From positions 1,178,001 through 1,242,000 of the forward strand of contig NZ_JACBZY010000001.1 of assembly GCF_013408685.1 (NCBI RefSeq): 64,000 nucleotides of DNA, written 5' to 3'. A program made the position numbers and the translations under genes. Below are positions 1-8,443 of this stretch, piece by piece. The DNA is from Schumannella luteola (lineage in GTDB: Bacteria; Actinomycetota; Actinomycetes; Actinomycetales; Microbacteriaceae). Every line of letters begins with the position of its first letter. Position 1 is the stretch's first letter. Below the pieces are notes generated by a model. That model was not told where the DNA came from. It made no database searches and was given only the letters and a program-made list of their open reading frames with translations.

Positions 1-1337
1 CCGAGGTCGACGACATCATCTTCGGCCCCGCGATGTACTCCCAGAGCGGGGGCACGGCAGACCAGTCGGTGATGGAGCACTTCCTCGCGGGTCTGCTGCC
101 GGTGCTCCACTCGGCCGGTCAGCTCGACGCGATCGTGCTGTCGCTGCACGGCGCGCTGCAGACGACCGAATTCGACGACGCCGAGGCGGAGGTGGTCGGC
201 CGCATCCGGGAGGTCGTCGGCGAGCAGGTCGTGATCTCCGCCTCGACCGATCTGCACGGCTACATCTCCCGACAGCTGATCGAGCGGATCGACCTGATCT
301 GCGGCTACCGCACCTATCCTCACGTCGACTTCGTCGAAACCGGGCGCCGTGCCGCGCGGCTGGCGTTGCGCGCCCTGACCGGCCAGCGGCCGTGGATGGC
401 GTGGGTGCCGGTGCCGATGATGGTGTCCGCCTCGGCATACAACTCGCTCGCCGGGCCGTTCCGGGAGCTGCTCGATCATGCCGAGGCGATGCTCGGGATC
501 GAGGGCGTGCTCGACTGCACGATCTACCAGATGCAGCCCTGGCTCGACCTGCCCGACCCCCACTCGTCGGTCGTCGTCGTCGCCGAGACCGAGCAGGCAG
601 CGCGCCGCGCCGCGCTCGACCTCGCGCAGCGCCTCTACCAGGCGCGTCACGACTTCGAGCCGCGGCTCAGGTCGATCGACGAGACCATCGACCTCGCCGA
701 GGACCCGGCGACACCGAAACCCGTCATCCTCGTCGACTCCGCCGACTCGAACAACGCCGGCGCGCCCGGCGACAGCATGGCCGTCGCCGCTCGTCTGCTG
801 GCGCGTGGTCCGGGTGTGCGTGCCGCGACCGTGGTGGTCGACCGTGCCGCGGTGCACGCGGCCTTCGCGGCCGGTGTCGGCGCCCGCTTCCGGATGTCCA
901 TCGGCGGGTCTGTCGACCCGCGCGCGATAGCGGCGGACGCCGAGTGGTACGTGCGTTCCCTGCATGACGGCGACTTCGTGCCCGAAGGCGTCGGCAGCGC
1001 CGGCGACCGCATCGAGCTCGGTCGCGCGGCCGTGCTCCGCTGCGGTTCTCTCGACGTGCTCGTCTGCGGCACGATCGCGGGCAACGGAGACCCTCAGCTC
1101 TACCGCGCCTTCGGCATCGAGCCCCTGCTGCGCGACCTCGTGGTGGTGAAGGCCAACACCTCGTTCCGCGCCGGCTACTCCGCGATCGCCGGGGTGATCG
1201 CCGAGACCGACACCCCGGGCGCCGCCGCGCCGCAGGTGCGCACGCTGCCGTTCCAGCGCATCCCGCGCACGATCTATCCCTGGCTCGACGACCCCGAGCC
1301 GCGTCTCGTCGCTGAGTTCGCGCATCGCTCTGCCTGA
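1..1337 (+). CDS. M81 family metallopeptidase (MlrC-like), 5'-truncated by window edge
   Basis: The reading frame is already open at base 3, so the gene starts left of the window; about 445 C-terminal residues are visible. MlrC-type M81 proteins are zinc metalloenzymes named after the enzyme that finishes microcystin breakdown, but most members sit in amino-acid or amide catabolic operons. Family marks seen are LHGA and, about 35 residues later, DLHGYIS (usually DLHGN), followed by the VDSADSNNAGAPGDS stretch typical of the C-terminal half. A FAD oxidoreductase and a RidA protein follow on the same strand at 57 and 61 bp, suggesting one catabolic operon. The substrate cannot be read from the sequence. 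Confidence 0.85.
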   Translation, partial: EVDDIIFGPAMYSQSGGTADQSVMEHFLAGLLPVLHSAGQLDAIVLSLHGALQTTEFDDAEAEVVGRIREVVGEQVVISASTDLHGYISRQLIERIDLICGYRTYPHVDFVETGRRAARLALRALTGQRPWMAWVPVPMMVSASAYNSLAGPFRELLDHAEAMLGIEGVLDCTIYQMQPWLDLPDPHSSVVVVAETEQAARRAALDLAQRLYQARHDFEPRLRSIDETIDLAEDPATPKPVILVDSADSNNAGAPGDSMAVAARLLARGPGVRAATVVVDRAAVHAAFAAGVGARFRMSIGGSVDPRAIAADAEWYVRSLHDGDFVPEGVGSAGDRIELGRAAVLRCGSLDVLVCGTIAGNGDPQLYRAFGIEPLLRDLVVVKANTSFRAGYSAIAGVIAETDTPGAAAPQVRTLPFQRIPRTIYPWLDDPEPRLVAEFAHRSA

Positions 1338-1394
1338 TTCCGTGCGACGGACGCCGTCCGCTCCACGCCCCTGACTCTGATCCAAGGAGAAGAC

Positions 1395-2546
1395 ATGAAC
1401 GACGCGACCGCGACCACGCGGGTCGCCGTGATCGGCGGTGGTGTCGTCGGCACCGCCGTGCTGCATGCCCTCGCGCACCGCGGCGTCGACGCGGTCCTCA
1501 TCGAGGCTTGCGACGAACTGGCGCTCGCCGCGAGCGGAACGAACTCCGGCATCCTCCACACCGGCTTCGACTCGACGGCCGGAGAGCTCGAGACGGCGTT
1601 GATCCTCCGAGCGGCGGAGCTGCGGCCGGCGGTGCTGGCCGCGCTCGACGTGCCGGTGCTGCCGGTCGGCGCGCGACTGCAGCCGCGCGCCGAGGGCGAC
1701 GATGCGGTCATCGCGGCTCTCGCCGAGAACGCGGAGCGCAACGGCGTCGATGTCGAGATCAGGACCACCGACGGTGCGCTGCTCGTGCCGGGCGAATCAG
1801 TGACCGACCCCGTCGCGTTCAGCTCGGCGCTGGCCGCCTCGGCCGTCGCCGCCGGCGGGTCGGTTCTGCTCGACAGCGCGGTGATCGGCATCGACAGGCG
1901 GACCGACGGGTTGCGGGTCGTGCTCCGAGGTGGGCGGACGATCGATGCCGAGGTCGTCGTCAACGCGGCGGGGCTGCACGCGGATGACATCGCCGCCATG
2001 GTCGGCGACACCTCGTTCGAGATCTTCCCGCGCAAGGGCGAATTCTTCGTCTTCGAGCTCCCGGGAGCGAGCCGCCTCGACCAGATCCTGCTGCCGGTGC
2101 CGACCAAGCGCACGAAGGGGGTGCTCGTGTTCCCGACGGTCGACGGCCGGGTGATCGCCGGACCCACCGCGTGCGACCTCGTCGACAAGGGCGACTGGTC
2201 TGTGCGTTCCGAGGCCGCCGCGGAGATCCTGCCGAAGGCCATCGCGCAGTTCGCCGAGCTCGAGGGCCTCGAGCCGGTCTTCAGCTACGCCGGATTGCGG
2301 CCGGCCGGTCGGGGCAGCAACTACGTGATCGGCAGTTCGTCGGCCGAGCCGCGCCTGATCAACGTGGCCGCGATCCGCTCGACGGGACTGACTGCCTCGC
2401 TCGGAATCGCCGATCATGTCGCCGGGCTGCTGCCCGCGCTCGGCGTCGAGCCCGGCGAGCCGCGGCCGACCGTCGAGGCCGGAGCCCCGCGCACGGCGAC
2501 GCCCTGGTGGCAGCGCACCGCCGGTCGTCTGGCTGCGCGCGCGTGA
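1395..2546 (+). CDS. FAD-dependent oxidoreductase, DAO / L-2-hydroxyglutarate oxidase-like
   Basis: A 383-residue flavoprotein of the DAO superfamily. The Rossmann dinucleotide fold is at the N-terminus (VIGGGVVGTA, about residues 12-21), then a SGTNSGILHTGF segment like those of glycerol-3-phosphate dehydrogenase and L-2-hydroxyglutarate oxidase, and a C-terminal FAD segment (FSYAGLRPAGRGSNYVIG). Family members oxidise 2-hydroxy acids, glycerol-3-phosphate or amino acids. The ATG at 1395 has an AAGGAG ribosome site 7 bases upstream. The position between an M81 peptidase and RidA suggests oxidation of a released amino or hydroxy acid; RidA would then clear reactive enamine/imine products. Cytoplasmic, with no signal peptide. 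Confidence 0.82.
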   Translation: MNDATATTRVAVIGGGVVGTAVLHALAHRGVDAVLIEACDELALAASGTNSGILHTGFDSTAGELETALILRAAELRPAVLAALDVPVLPVGARLQPRAEGDDAVIAALAENAERNGVDVEIRTTDGALLVPGESVTDPVAFSSALAASAVAAGGSVLLDSAVIGIDRRTDGLRVVLRGGRTIDAEVVVNAAGLHADDIAAMVGDTSFEIFPRKGEFFVFELPGASRLDQILLPVPTKRTKGVLVFPTVDGRVIAGPTACDLVDKGDWSVRSEAAAEILPKAIAQFAELEGLEPVFSYAGLRPAGRGSNYVIGSSSAEPRLINVAAIRSTGLTASLGIADHVAGLLPALGVEPGEPRPTVEAGAPRTATPWWQRTAGRLAARA

Positions 2547-2607
2547 GCCGAAGCGCCCTCCCATCCCTCTCCTCTGCTGTCCGGAACCCGAGCGAAAGAA
2601 GCGCTGC

Positions 2608-2991
2608 ATGACCACCGACCGCATCAACATCTCCTCCGGATCACCGCGCGAGCCGGTGCTGGGGTACTCGCGGGCCGTCCGCGTCGGCGACCTCGTCGTC
2701 GTCGCCGGAACCACCTCGGGTGGGGTGGGCGAGACCGCCGAAGAGCAGACCCGCGAGATCTTCGCGCGCATCGAGAAGGCCCTGGGCGACGCCGGTGCGA
2801 CGCTCGCCGACGTCATCCGCACTCGGGTCTACCTGACCGACTTCGAGCGCGATTTCGACGCTGTCGGCGCCGTGCACGGCGAGCTGTTCGGCGACATCCG
2901 TCCGGTCACGGCGACCGTCGGGACCTCGGCGCTGGCCGGCGCGACGACGCTCGTCGAGGTCGAGGTGGACGCCTACCTCCTCCGCGACTGA
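2608..2991 (+). CDS. RidA family protein (enamine/imine deaminase)
   Basis: A 127-residue protein of the usual RidA length. RidA proteins hydrolyse reactive enamine/imine intermediates to keto acids and ammonia. Family features seen are the N-terminal GYSRAVRVGDLVVVAGTT strand region, the central IFARIEKALGDAGATLADVIRTRVYLTD segment (broken here by no gap) and the C-terminal VEVEVDAYL strand. The usual active-site Arg lies in the DVIRTRVY segment. ATG 2608 is preferred over longer in-frame starts because the homologous fold begins just after it and AGCGAAAG lies upstream. It closes the catabolic operon and is followed at once by an 8-bp inverted repeat. Confidence 0.88.
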   Translation: MTTDRINISSGSPREPVLGYSRAVRVGDLVVVAGTTSGGVGETAEEQTREIFARIEKALGDAGATLADVIRTRVYLTDFERDFDAVGAVHGELFGDIRPVTATVGTSALAGATTLVEVEVDAYLLRD

Positions 2992-3000
2992 CTCGGGGAG

Positions 3001-3018
3001 GGAGCCCGCTCGGGCTCC
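3001..3018 (+). terminator. Putative intrinsic terminator after RidA
   Basis: GGAGCCCG and CGGGCTCC form a perfect 8-bp inverted repeat with a very short centre (effectively 7 pairs and a 4-base loop), 9 bp after the RidA stop codon. There is no T-run, as is common in high-GC actinobacteria. Confidence 0.5.
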
Positions 3019-3138
3019 ATCCGGCCCATCATCCCTCCGCAAGTTCGCGTGCCGCCGCGTGCAGGCAGGCGACGAACTCCGCGACCGGGGGCGCTCGGCG
3101 CGAGCCCCAGCCGGGTATCGGTCGAGACGGGAGAGCCC

Positions 3139-3339
3139 ATGTACGAGGGGATCCTCGATGGCGGCGAGTATGTCGCCGTCGACGACGACCTGTTCATCAC
3201 AGCCATGTCGATCGGAAGGCAGCTCCGCCGAGTCGCGTTCGCAACCGGACGTGCAGGCGAGCTCGAGCGAAATCTCATCGAGCACGAGCTCGTCGAACTC
3301 GCCGCCGCGACCGGCGCAACTCTGCGAGATGAGGAGTAG
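3139..3339 (+). CDS. Possible small hypothetical protein
   Basis: A 66-residue open frame starting at ATG 3139 with a GGGAGAG just upstream. The product is acidic and helix-rich (AMSIGRQLRRVAF, LERNLIEHELVELAAATG), without signal peptide or recognisable motif. It matches no family I know. It may be a real small gene or the remnant of a larger one, because the flanking 3019-3138 and 3340-3790 contain only broken open frames. Low confidence. Confidence 0.3.
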   Translation: MYEGILDGGEYVAVDDDLFITAMSIGRQLRRVAFATGRAGELERNLIEHELVELAAATGATLRDEE

Positions 3340-3791
3340 GCACGATGGCGGTTCGGCAGTCCAGCAACTTTCGCAATGCCTCAACCGAACGTGTCCACGC
3401 CTCATCCGCAACGGCAGCTGCAGGGTCCGCCCCGACGCGAGCGAGGGACAGATCAATCGAGGCCGGCATGCCGTCGAACTGACGGACGAAGCTCGCGCTG
3501 GTTGCCGAGCCGCTGCGGCCGAGGTGTACGTGTGAGTTGACGCCACCGTGCGACGCTGCCGACCGCTCCACAGGTTCCGCCCTCGCCACTTCCCAGTAGT
3601 TCCAGGCTTCTCTCATTCGATCCGGACGTCGTCTCGCCCGCGTCGATGCGACGTTCGACCAGACTCTGAACACATTCCGACCACATTCGAGTCGGCTGGG
3701 GCGTTATCCATGCGGCCCGCAACGTCCTCAAGGTCATCGGCGGACGGGCCCGCGTCGATATCGACTTCCATGGCCGTGGACTCGTGCCCGG
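3340..3791. other. Gene-poor stretch, possible gene remnants
   Basis: No complete gene with start, ribosome site and recognisable domain was found here. Two short tracts look protein-like but are open only as fragments: a minus-strand frame ending at 3275 (contains SFVRQFDGMPASIDLSLARV) and a plus-strand frame from about 3670 (GWGVIHAARNVLKVIGG, then RARVDIDFHGRGLVPGHP). The second has no start codon before it runs into the 3' end of the convergent glycosidase gene. They may be decayed genes. Confidence 0.35.
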
Positions 3792-6700
3792 TCACCCGCG
3801 GATCGCCGCTCGCCTTCTGCCTGCGATGAAGAGCGCGACACCCGTCGATGTCATGAGCGCGGCCAGTCCCAGTGCGGCCGCGCCATCCAGTCCCGTCGTC
3901 GCCAGCCGGGAGCCAGGATCGGAGGCGCTCGCCGTGTTCGATCCGCCTGGGTCGCGACCCTGGATTGGCGGTGCCGCCCCAGCCATCGGAACCGCGGTCA
4001 CCGCAATCGACCACGGAGATGGAGCGCCGTCGATGAGCTGACGGGCCCGGAAGTAGTACGTCATCCCGTTCTGCAGTCCGCGCACCTCGGAGGAGTGCCC
4101 CGACATCGACGTCGTCGAGCTCAGGTCCTGTAGCGAGGTGCCGTAGGCGACTTCGAAGCGTCCGGGCGTCGCCGGCATGCCAGGTTCGACATCGACCCGA
4201 GCCGACCCGTCGCCGCCGGTGGCGGTCGCGGTCGGGGCGTACGGAGCACGGAGGTCGGCGGTGAGCCCGCCGAGCTCGGCCCGGCTCGCGCTGAGGCGCC
4301 CGTCGAGGTACAACCGCAGTCCCGTTCTCTGGGCGTAGTGCGACCCGTCCGCATCCCAGATCACCGAGACGTTGTGGCCGTGGTAGCTCACGTTCTCGAG
4401 TGCGAAGTGGTCCCAGGTGCCGGCGGGCAGCAGCGGGTCGATCGTCAGCTCGTCACCCGACGACGGCTGCAGGCCGACGAGTCCGGTGATGATGAGATCG
4501 GCGAAGGTGGAGTGGTTGTAGTTGGGGCTCCGCGGGAAATCAGCGATCCACTGACCCGTGTCAGCGTGCAGATCTTCGGCGATCCACGGATACCCGCTTC
4601 GCCGTTGCGACGATGAGTAGTTCTTCAGCAGGGTGAAGTAGTCGTCGCGGTCGACGGCGTCCTGGTGGTAGTCGTGGAGGAGCCGCGACATCCCCGTGAG
4701 CGTCTGCGAGGTGGCGAACGGCCATGACGGGCCGTTCCATTCGCAGTCGACGTTCACGGTGCGCTGCTGGAATCCCGGGTCGCGGCGTTCGGCCGTGGTC
4801 GGACCGTAGGGAGCGAAGAAGCCCTGCGGATCCATGATCTGCGACCAGGCCGAGGCGTGCTCGGCGTCGTCGTCGGGGAGGCCGAAGTACCAGGGGATGT
4901 AACCGAGCTGCTCGCGCACGCCCGCCAGCTGTCCGGTGGACTTGACCCTGACTTTGAAGAAGTCGTCGTCGGCATCCCAGAGCTGGCCCTGCACGGCCTG
5001 CTTGATCGCGGCCGCTGTGGCTTGGAATCGCGCGGCGATCGCTGTCTCGCCCAACCGGGAGGCGATGTCGGCGATGGCGACCGCGTCGCCGTATTCGTAG
5101 CTGTTGATCGTCGGGCGGTAGTTCGGGCCGAACCCGGAGATGGAGTTCTCCATGGCGTCGGGGTTGTCGGCGATCGAGTAGAGACCGGTGCCGTCCTTGC
5201 TGCCGTTCTCCCAGTCCTCGAAGTTGCTGACGAGCGCCGCGAGGAGGTCGTGATCGACCAGCAGCTGGTCGTTGCCCAGCACCTCGTGGCGCGCGTTGTA
5301 GGCGTCGGCGAACCATTCGGAGTACGGGCCCTGGTCGACGCCGCTGAACCAGAAGGTCTCGTAGTCATCGAGGTACTTCGGGTCGCGAACCCATCGCCCC
5401 TCGTAGAGATGGTGCCCGGCGCCGGCCGCGATCGCATTGTCCTTCGTCGCCCAGGAGACGTTCGGCAGGAACTCGCTGACGATGTACGAACCGTCCTGCG
5501 TCTTGCGGAGGTGGTTCCGGTAAGTGACCCACCGGAAGTAGTACGTACGCAGGAACTCCGGATCGGGTGCATCGAAGTAGGGCACGTTGTCAGAGAACCA
5601 GGCGAGGAATGTGCGCTTCTGTGTCGCGCCCGGGTCTGCATCAGCGAAGAAGCTCTCCAGGTCGCTGACGGCGGCGGCGCGGCTCTCTCCGAAGGCCAAC
5701 CCGATCCGCACGCGCACCGATGCTCCCGGAGCGAGCGTGATGGATCGGGCGATGCCGGCAGCGGAGTCAGGGACGAAGCCCTCGCCGCCGAGCACGGTCT
5801 GGAAGCCGCTGCCTGTGCCGACCCGCGTCACCCCGTCGACGTTCCCCGCTGATGGGCTGGACGCGGAGATCGCAGCGTCCAGCGGCGCCTCCCCGGTGTT
5901 GCTGAGGTCGAGGACGACCGAGGCGATGTTCCTGTCGGAGATGTACTTCCGCCCCGCGACCCGCAGCGGGATCCGCCCGGAATCCGCCGCATGCTCGTTC
6001 ACGCGGATCTCGGTCAGACTGACCGCTCGCCCCGGCTGAGGGGTCAGGCGCACGCGCACTCGCGCGGTCGTGACCGGTTCGAAGCTCAGGGTGTTCTCGC
6101 CGCTGGCAGGGGAGGCGGGCATCGCCGACAGGCTCGTCACCGCGGTCCACGCACCGGTCCAGACGTCGACCCCGAGCGCGGCCGGCGCCTGGGTGTCTCC
6201 GGAATCCGCGTAGACCAGCGCCTCCACGGACGAGATGACCGGCACCTGGGGCAGTTCGACGACGATCCACTCCTCTCCTGTCCGCAGTGGACTCGCCCAG
6301 TTCGACCAGCGGTTGCGGGGCGTCTCTCCGTAGGACACGACGCCGTCATTCACCTGGCTGAGCTGGTCCCACACGCTCGTGTACGACGCCGATACCGCGG
6401 TGTCGGGCGTCACCAGATTTCGCGAGACGCGCGCTTCGCCGCTCTCTGAGGTCACCTGACTCGGGCGAGCTGTCGCCGACCCGACGGGGATCGTCGCCCC
6501 TGAGGACGACACCGTCACCGGCATGCGATGGTTCGCCGCGATGCCGGTGCGACTGATCGAATCGGTGTCGAAACCCCACCCGGGCGAGTACAGCGCGAAC
6601 AGGTCCTCGCTGTAGCCGACCGGAACCCCGGGCTCGAGCGGCCGCGCGAGCATCTCGTCGATATCGACGCCGCTCGTCGCGAACGACGTCCGCTCGTCGG

Positions 6701-6827
6701 CGCTGGCGTGCGCAGTCTCACTCATCGAACTCCCCAACGGTCCGTCGACGGTCAGCCCGATGATCACGGCGGCGGCGATGAACACCACCGCCTCGCGGCG
6801 TCCACGTCGTCGTTGCTGTCCTGCCAT
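3792..6827 (-). CDS. Surface-anchored glycoside hydrolase, GH63/MGH1-like (alpha/alpha)6 type, with LAxTG sorting signal
   Basis: A 1011-residue exported multidomain glycosidase. In order: Arg-rich N-terminus and hydrophobic segment (about 14-30); a galactose-binding/discoidin-like domain (about 150-275, ending LTEIRVNE); a catalytic (alpha/alpha)6-barrel like GH63 and mannosylglycerate-hydrolase proteins (about 400-830, with NVSWATKDN, GPSWPFATSQTLTG and NYNHSTFADLIITGL); a fibronectin type III domain (about 845-935); then LATTG at 975-979, a hydrophobic stretch and a final RRRAAIRG. LAxTG is the class E sortase signal of high-GC actinobacteria, so wall anchoring is inferred. ATG 6827 has GAGGAGG upstream. 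It follows the GH1 gene by 51 bp and is probably co-transcribed. Exact substrate and GH family are uncertain. Confidence 0.8.
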   Translation of the reverse strand: MAGQQRRRGRREAVVFIAAAVIIGLTVDGPLGSSMSETAHASADERTSFATSGVDIDEMLARPLEPGVPVGYSEDLFALYSPGWGFDTDSISRTGIAANHRMPVTVSSSGATIPVGSATARPSQVTSESGEARVSRNLVTPDTAVSASYTSVWDQLSQVNDGVVSYGETPRNRWSNWASPLRTGEEWIVVELPQVPVISSVEALVYADSGDTQAPAALGVDVWTGAWTAVTSLSAMPASPASGENTLSFEPVTTARVRVRLTPQPGRAVSLTEIRVNEHAADSGRIPLRVAGRKYISDRNIASVVLDLSNTGEAPLDAAISASSPSAGNVDGVTRVGTGSGFQTVLGGEGFVPDSAAGIARSITLAPGASVRVRIGLAFGESRAAAVSDLESFFADADPGATQKRTFLAWFSDNVPYFDAPDPEFLRTYYFRWVTYRNHLRKTQDGSYIVSEFLPNVSWATKDNAIAAGAGHHLYEGRWVRDPKYLDDYETFWFSGVDQGPYSEWFADAYNARHEVLGNDQLLVDHDLLAALVSNFEDWENGSKDGTGLYSIADNPDAMENSISGFGPNYRPTINSYEYGDAVAIADIASRLGETAIAARFQATAAAIKQAVQGQLWDADDDFFKVRVKSTGQLAGVREQLGYIPWYFGLPDDDAEHASAWSQIMDPQGFFAPYGPTTAERRDPGFQQRTVNVDCEWNGPSWPFATSQTLTGMSRLLHDYHQDAVDRDDYFTLLKNYSSSQRRSGYPWIAEDLHADTGQWIADFPRSPNYNHSTFADLIITGLVGLQPSSGDELTIDPLLPAGTWDHFALENVSYHGHNVSVIWDADGSHYAQRTGLRLYLDGRLSASRAELGGLTADLRAPYAPTATATGGDGSARVDVEPGMPATPGRFEVAYGTSLQDLSSTTSMSGHSSEVRGLQNGMTYYFRARQLIDGAPSPWSIAVTAVPMAGAAPPIQGRDPGGSNTASASDPGSRLATTGLDGAAALGLAALMTSTGVALFIAGRRRAAIRG

Positions 6828-6878
6828 GGCAGCCTCCTCGCTGCTGATTGCGAGCCGCGGTCGCGGCGGGCTGACTCC

Positions 6879-8255
6879 TCAGCGCCCTGCGTGGGCGGCG
6901 CGGTGCGCAGCGATGAGATCGCGATACCAGTGAGCCGATTTCTTCGGGATCCGGTCGAGCGTCACAGGGTCGACGGCGGCGATCCCGTACCGGGCGCTGA
7001 ACCCCGCCGACCATTCGTAGTTGTCCATGAGCGACCACAGGTAGTAGCCGCGCACGTCGTGGCCGTCCGCGATCGCGCGGGCGATCCACGAGAGGAAGCC
7101 CGAGACGTAGTCGATGCGCTCCGTGTCGTCGAGCGGGTCACGATCCGCTCTCGGCCCGTCGGCCATGCCGTTCTCGGTGATGAAGACCGGACCGGTCCAT
7201 CCGTAGTCCTCGCGCACCATCTCCAGAGCGTCGTAGACGGATCGCGGGTAGAACTCGAGCCCGTTGTCCAGGAAGTTCCCGCCGTGATGACGTTCCTGGT
7301 CGGGTTCGCTCGCCGGAGAAGCCGTTGCGTCCCCGGCGCGCGAGTCGACGACGATCCGCGAATACACGTTGAGTCCGAGGTAGTCGATCGGCTGCTCGAT
7401 CAGCTCCTGATCACCATCGCGGATGTCGGGGAGGGTGCCCGCGCTCGTGAGCCGCTCCCTGATGCGCCAGCTGTATCCGCCGCCGCGCAGCGCATCGAGG
7501 AAGAAGCGGAATCCATCGTCGTCTCCTTCGTCGGCCAGCGCGCGATCGGCGGCCGATGGGGTAGCCGGATGGCGCTTCCACACGTCGAGCACGATCCCGA
7601 TCTCGCCCGGCGAGCCGGCATCCCGGAACGCCTGCACACCGCGACCGTGCGCGAGCAGGGCGTTGTGCATCGCCTGGCGACCGGCGCGCTCGTCTCGCCG
7701 GCCCGGGGCGAAGCCGCCGAGGGCGTAGCCGACCCAGAGTGCGATCGGCTCATTGAGGGTCGCCCAGCGCTGTACCCGATCGCCGAAACGGTCAAAGGCG
7801 AGATGCGCATACTCGGCGAACCAGTCGGCGACATCGCGATTCGGCCAGCCGCCGCGGTCCTCGAGAGCCTGAGGCAGGTCCCAGTGGTACAGGGTCACGT
7901 TCGGGCGGATGCCGGCCTCGAGAAGTTCGTCGATGACTCGGTCGTAGTAGTCGACACCCGCCGGGTTGACCCGACCGGTGCCGTCCGGCAGCAGCCGCGG
8001 CCAGCTCAGCGAGAGACGGTGACTGTCGACGCCGAGCTGCGACATCAGTCGGATGTCATCGCGGTAGCGGTGGTATGAGTCGCAGGCGACGTCGCCGGCG
8101 ATGTCGCCATGCACTTTCCCGGGCGTCTGGCTGAAGGTGTCCCAGATCGACGGGCCCTTGCCGTCAGCGTCCCACGCGCCCTCGATCTGGTAGGCGCTGG
8201 TGGCGACGCCGAATTGGAACTCCGGGGGGAACGACGCCGGGTCGACGGTTGTCAT
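6879..8255 (-). CDS. GH1 beta-glucosidase
   Basis: A 458-residue protein of normal GH1 length that hydrolyses beta-glucosides (or beta-galactosides) by the retaining mechanism. The family signature is complete: GVATSAYQIEGAW near the N-terminus, LYHWDLPQALEDRGGW (about 122-137), acid/base Glu169 in TLNEP and nucleophile Glu361 in ITENG. There is no signal peptide, so it acts in the cytoplasm on imported oligosaccharides. ATG 8255 has AAGGAG 5 bases upstream. It is divergent from the ABC importer genes, and an ATAACGTTTCA operator (8290-8300) overlaps its putative -10 region (TATAGT on the minus strand, 8291-8286). First gene of a two-gene operon with the anchored glycosidase. Confidence 0.94.
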   Translation of the reverse strand: MTTVDPASFPPEFQFGVATSAYQIEGAWDADGKGPSIWDTFSQTPGKVHGDIAGDVACDSYHRYRDDIRLMSQLGVDSHRLSLSWPRLLPDGTGRVNPAGVDYYDRVIDELLEAGIRPNVTLYHWDLPQALEDRGGWPNRDVADWFAEYAHLAFDRFGDRVQRWATLNEPIALWVGYALGGFAPGRRDERAGRQAMHNALLAHGRGVQAFRDAGSPGEIGIVLDVWKRHPATPSAADRALADEGDDDGFRFFLDALRGGGYSWRIRERLTSAGTLPDIRDGDQELIEQPIDYLGLNVYSRIVVDSRAGDATASPASEPDQERHHGGNFLDNGLEFYPRSVYDALEMVREDYGWTGPVFITENGMADGPRADRDPLDDTERIDYVSGFLSWIARAIADGHDVRGYYLWSLMDNYEWSAGFSARYGIAAVDPVTLDRIPKKSAHWYRDLIAAHRAAHAGR

Positions 8256-8289
8256 CGGATCTCCTTCGATGGTCGATGCGTTCAGGACT

Positions 8290-8300
8290 ATAACGTTTCA
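8290..8300. promoter_or_regulatory. Putative LacI-type operator A1 (ATAACGTTTCA)
   Basis: ATAACGTTTCA with a central AACGTT dyad, in TATAACGTTTCAT context. It overlaps the likely -10 box of the leftward GH1 gene. The same 11-mer recurs at 8405 and 19744, each time in front of a locus A gene. Confidence 0.6.
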
Positions 8301-8363
8301 TCGCAGCATTGTGAAGCCGTCGATCGTCGAAGCACTTCGATCCCGTCGGGTTCGAGAGGGCCC

Positions 8364-8391
8364 TTGCGCGTGCCCCGATTGCGGCTATATT
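8364..8391 (+). promoter_or_regulatory. Putative promoter of ABC importer operon
   Basis: A TTGCGC -35 box (8364-8369) and a TATATT -10 box (8386-8391) are separated by 16 bp. Operator A2 lies just downstream of the expected start site, an arrangement suited to repression. Confidence 0.55.
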
Positions 8392-8404
8392 GGAGGCGCC
8401 GATC

Positions 8405-8415
8405 ATAACGTTTCA
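8405..8415. promoter_or_regulatory. Putative LacI-type operator A2 (ATAACGTTTCA)
   Basis: An identical 11-mer to sites A1 and A3, 28 bp before the ABC permease start codon and 13 bp after the -10 box. Confidence 0.6.
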
Positions 8416-8443
8416 CCAATGACCGGCCAGTGAAAGGTCGACG

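Noticed and set aside
2641-3546. Long minus-strand frame opposite RidA and the gap
   Set aside because: Most of it is the antisense shadow of RidA and shows Arg/Ser-rich low-complexity composition without a domain.
4857-5852. Plus-strand open frame opposite the GH63-like gene
   Set aside because: Val/Gly/Arg-rich mirror of a strong coding frame; no family similarity and no ribosome site.
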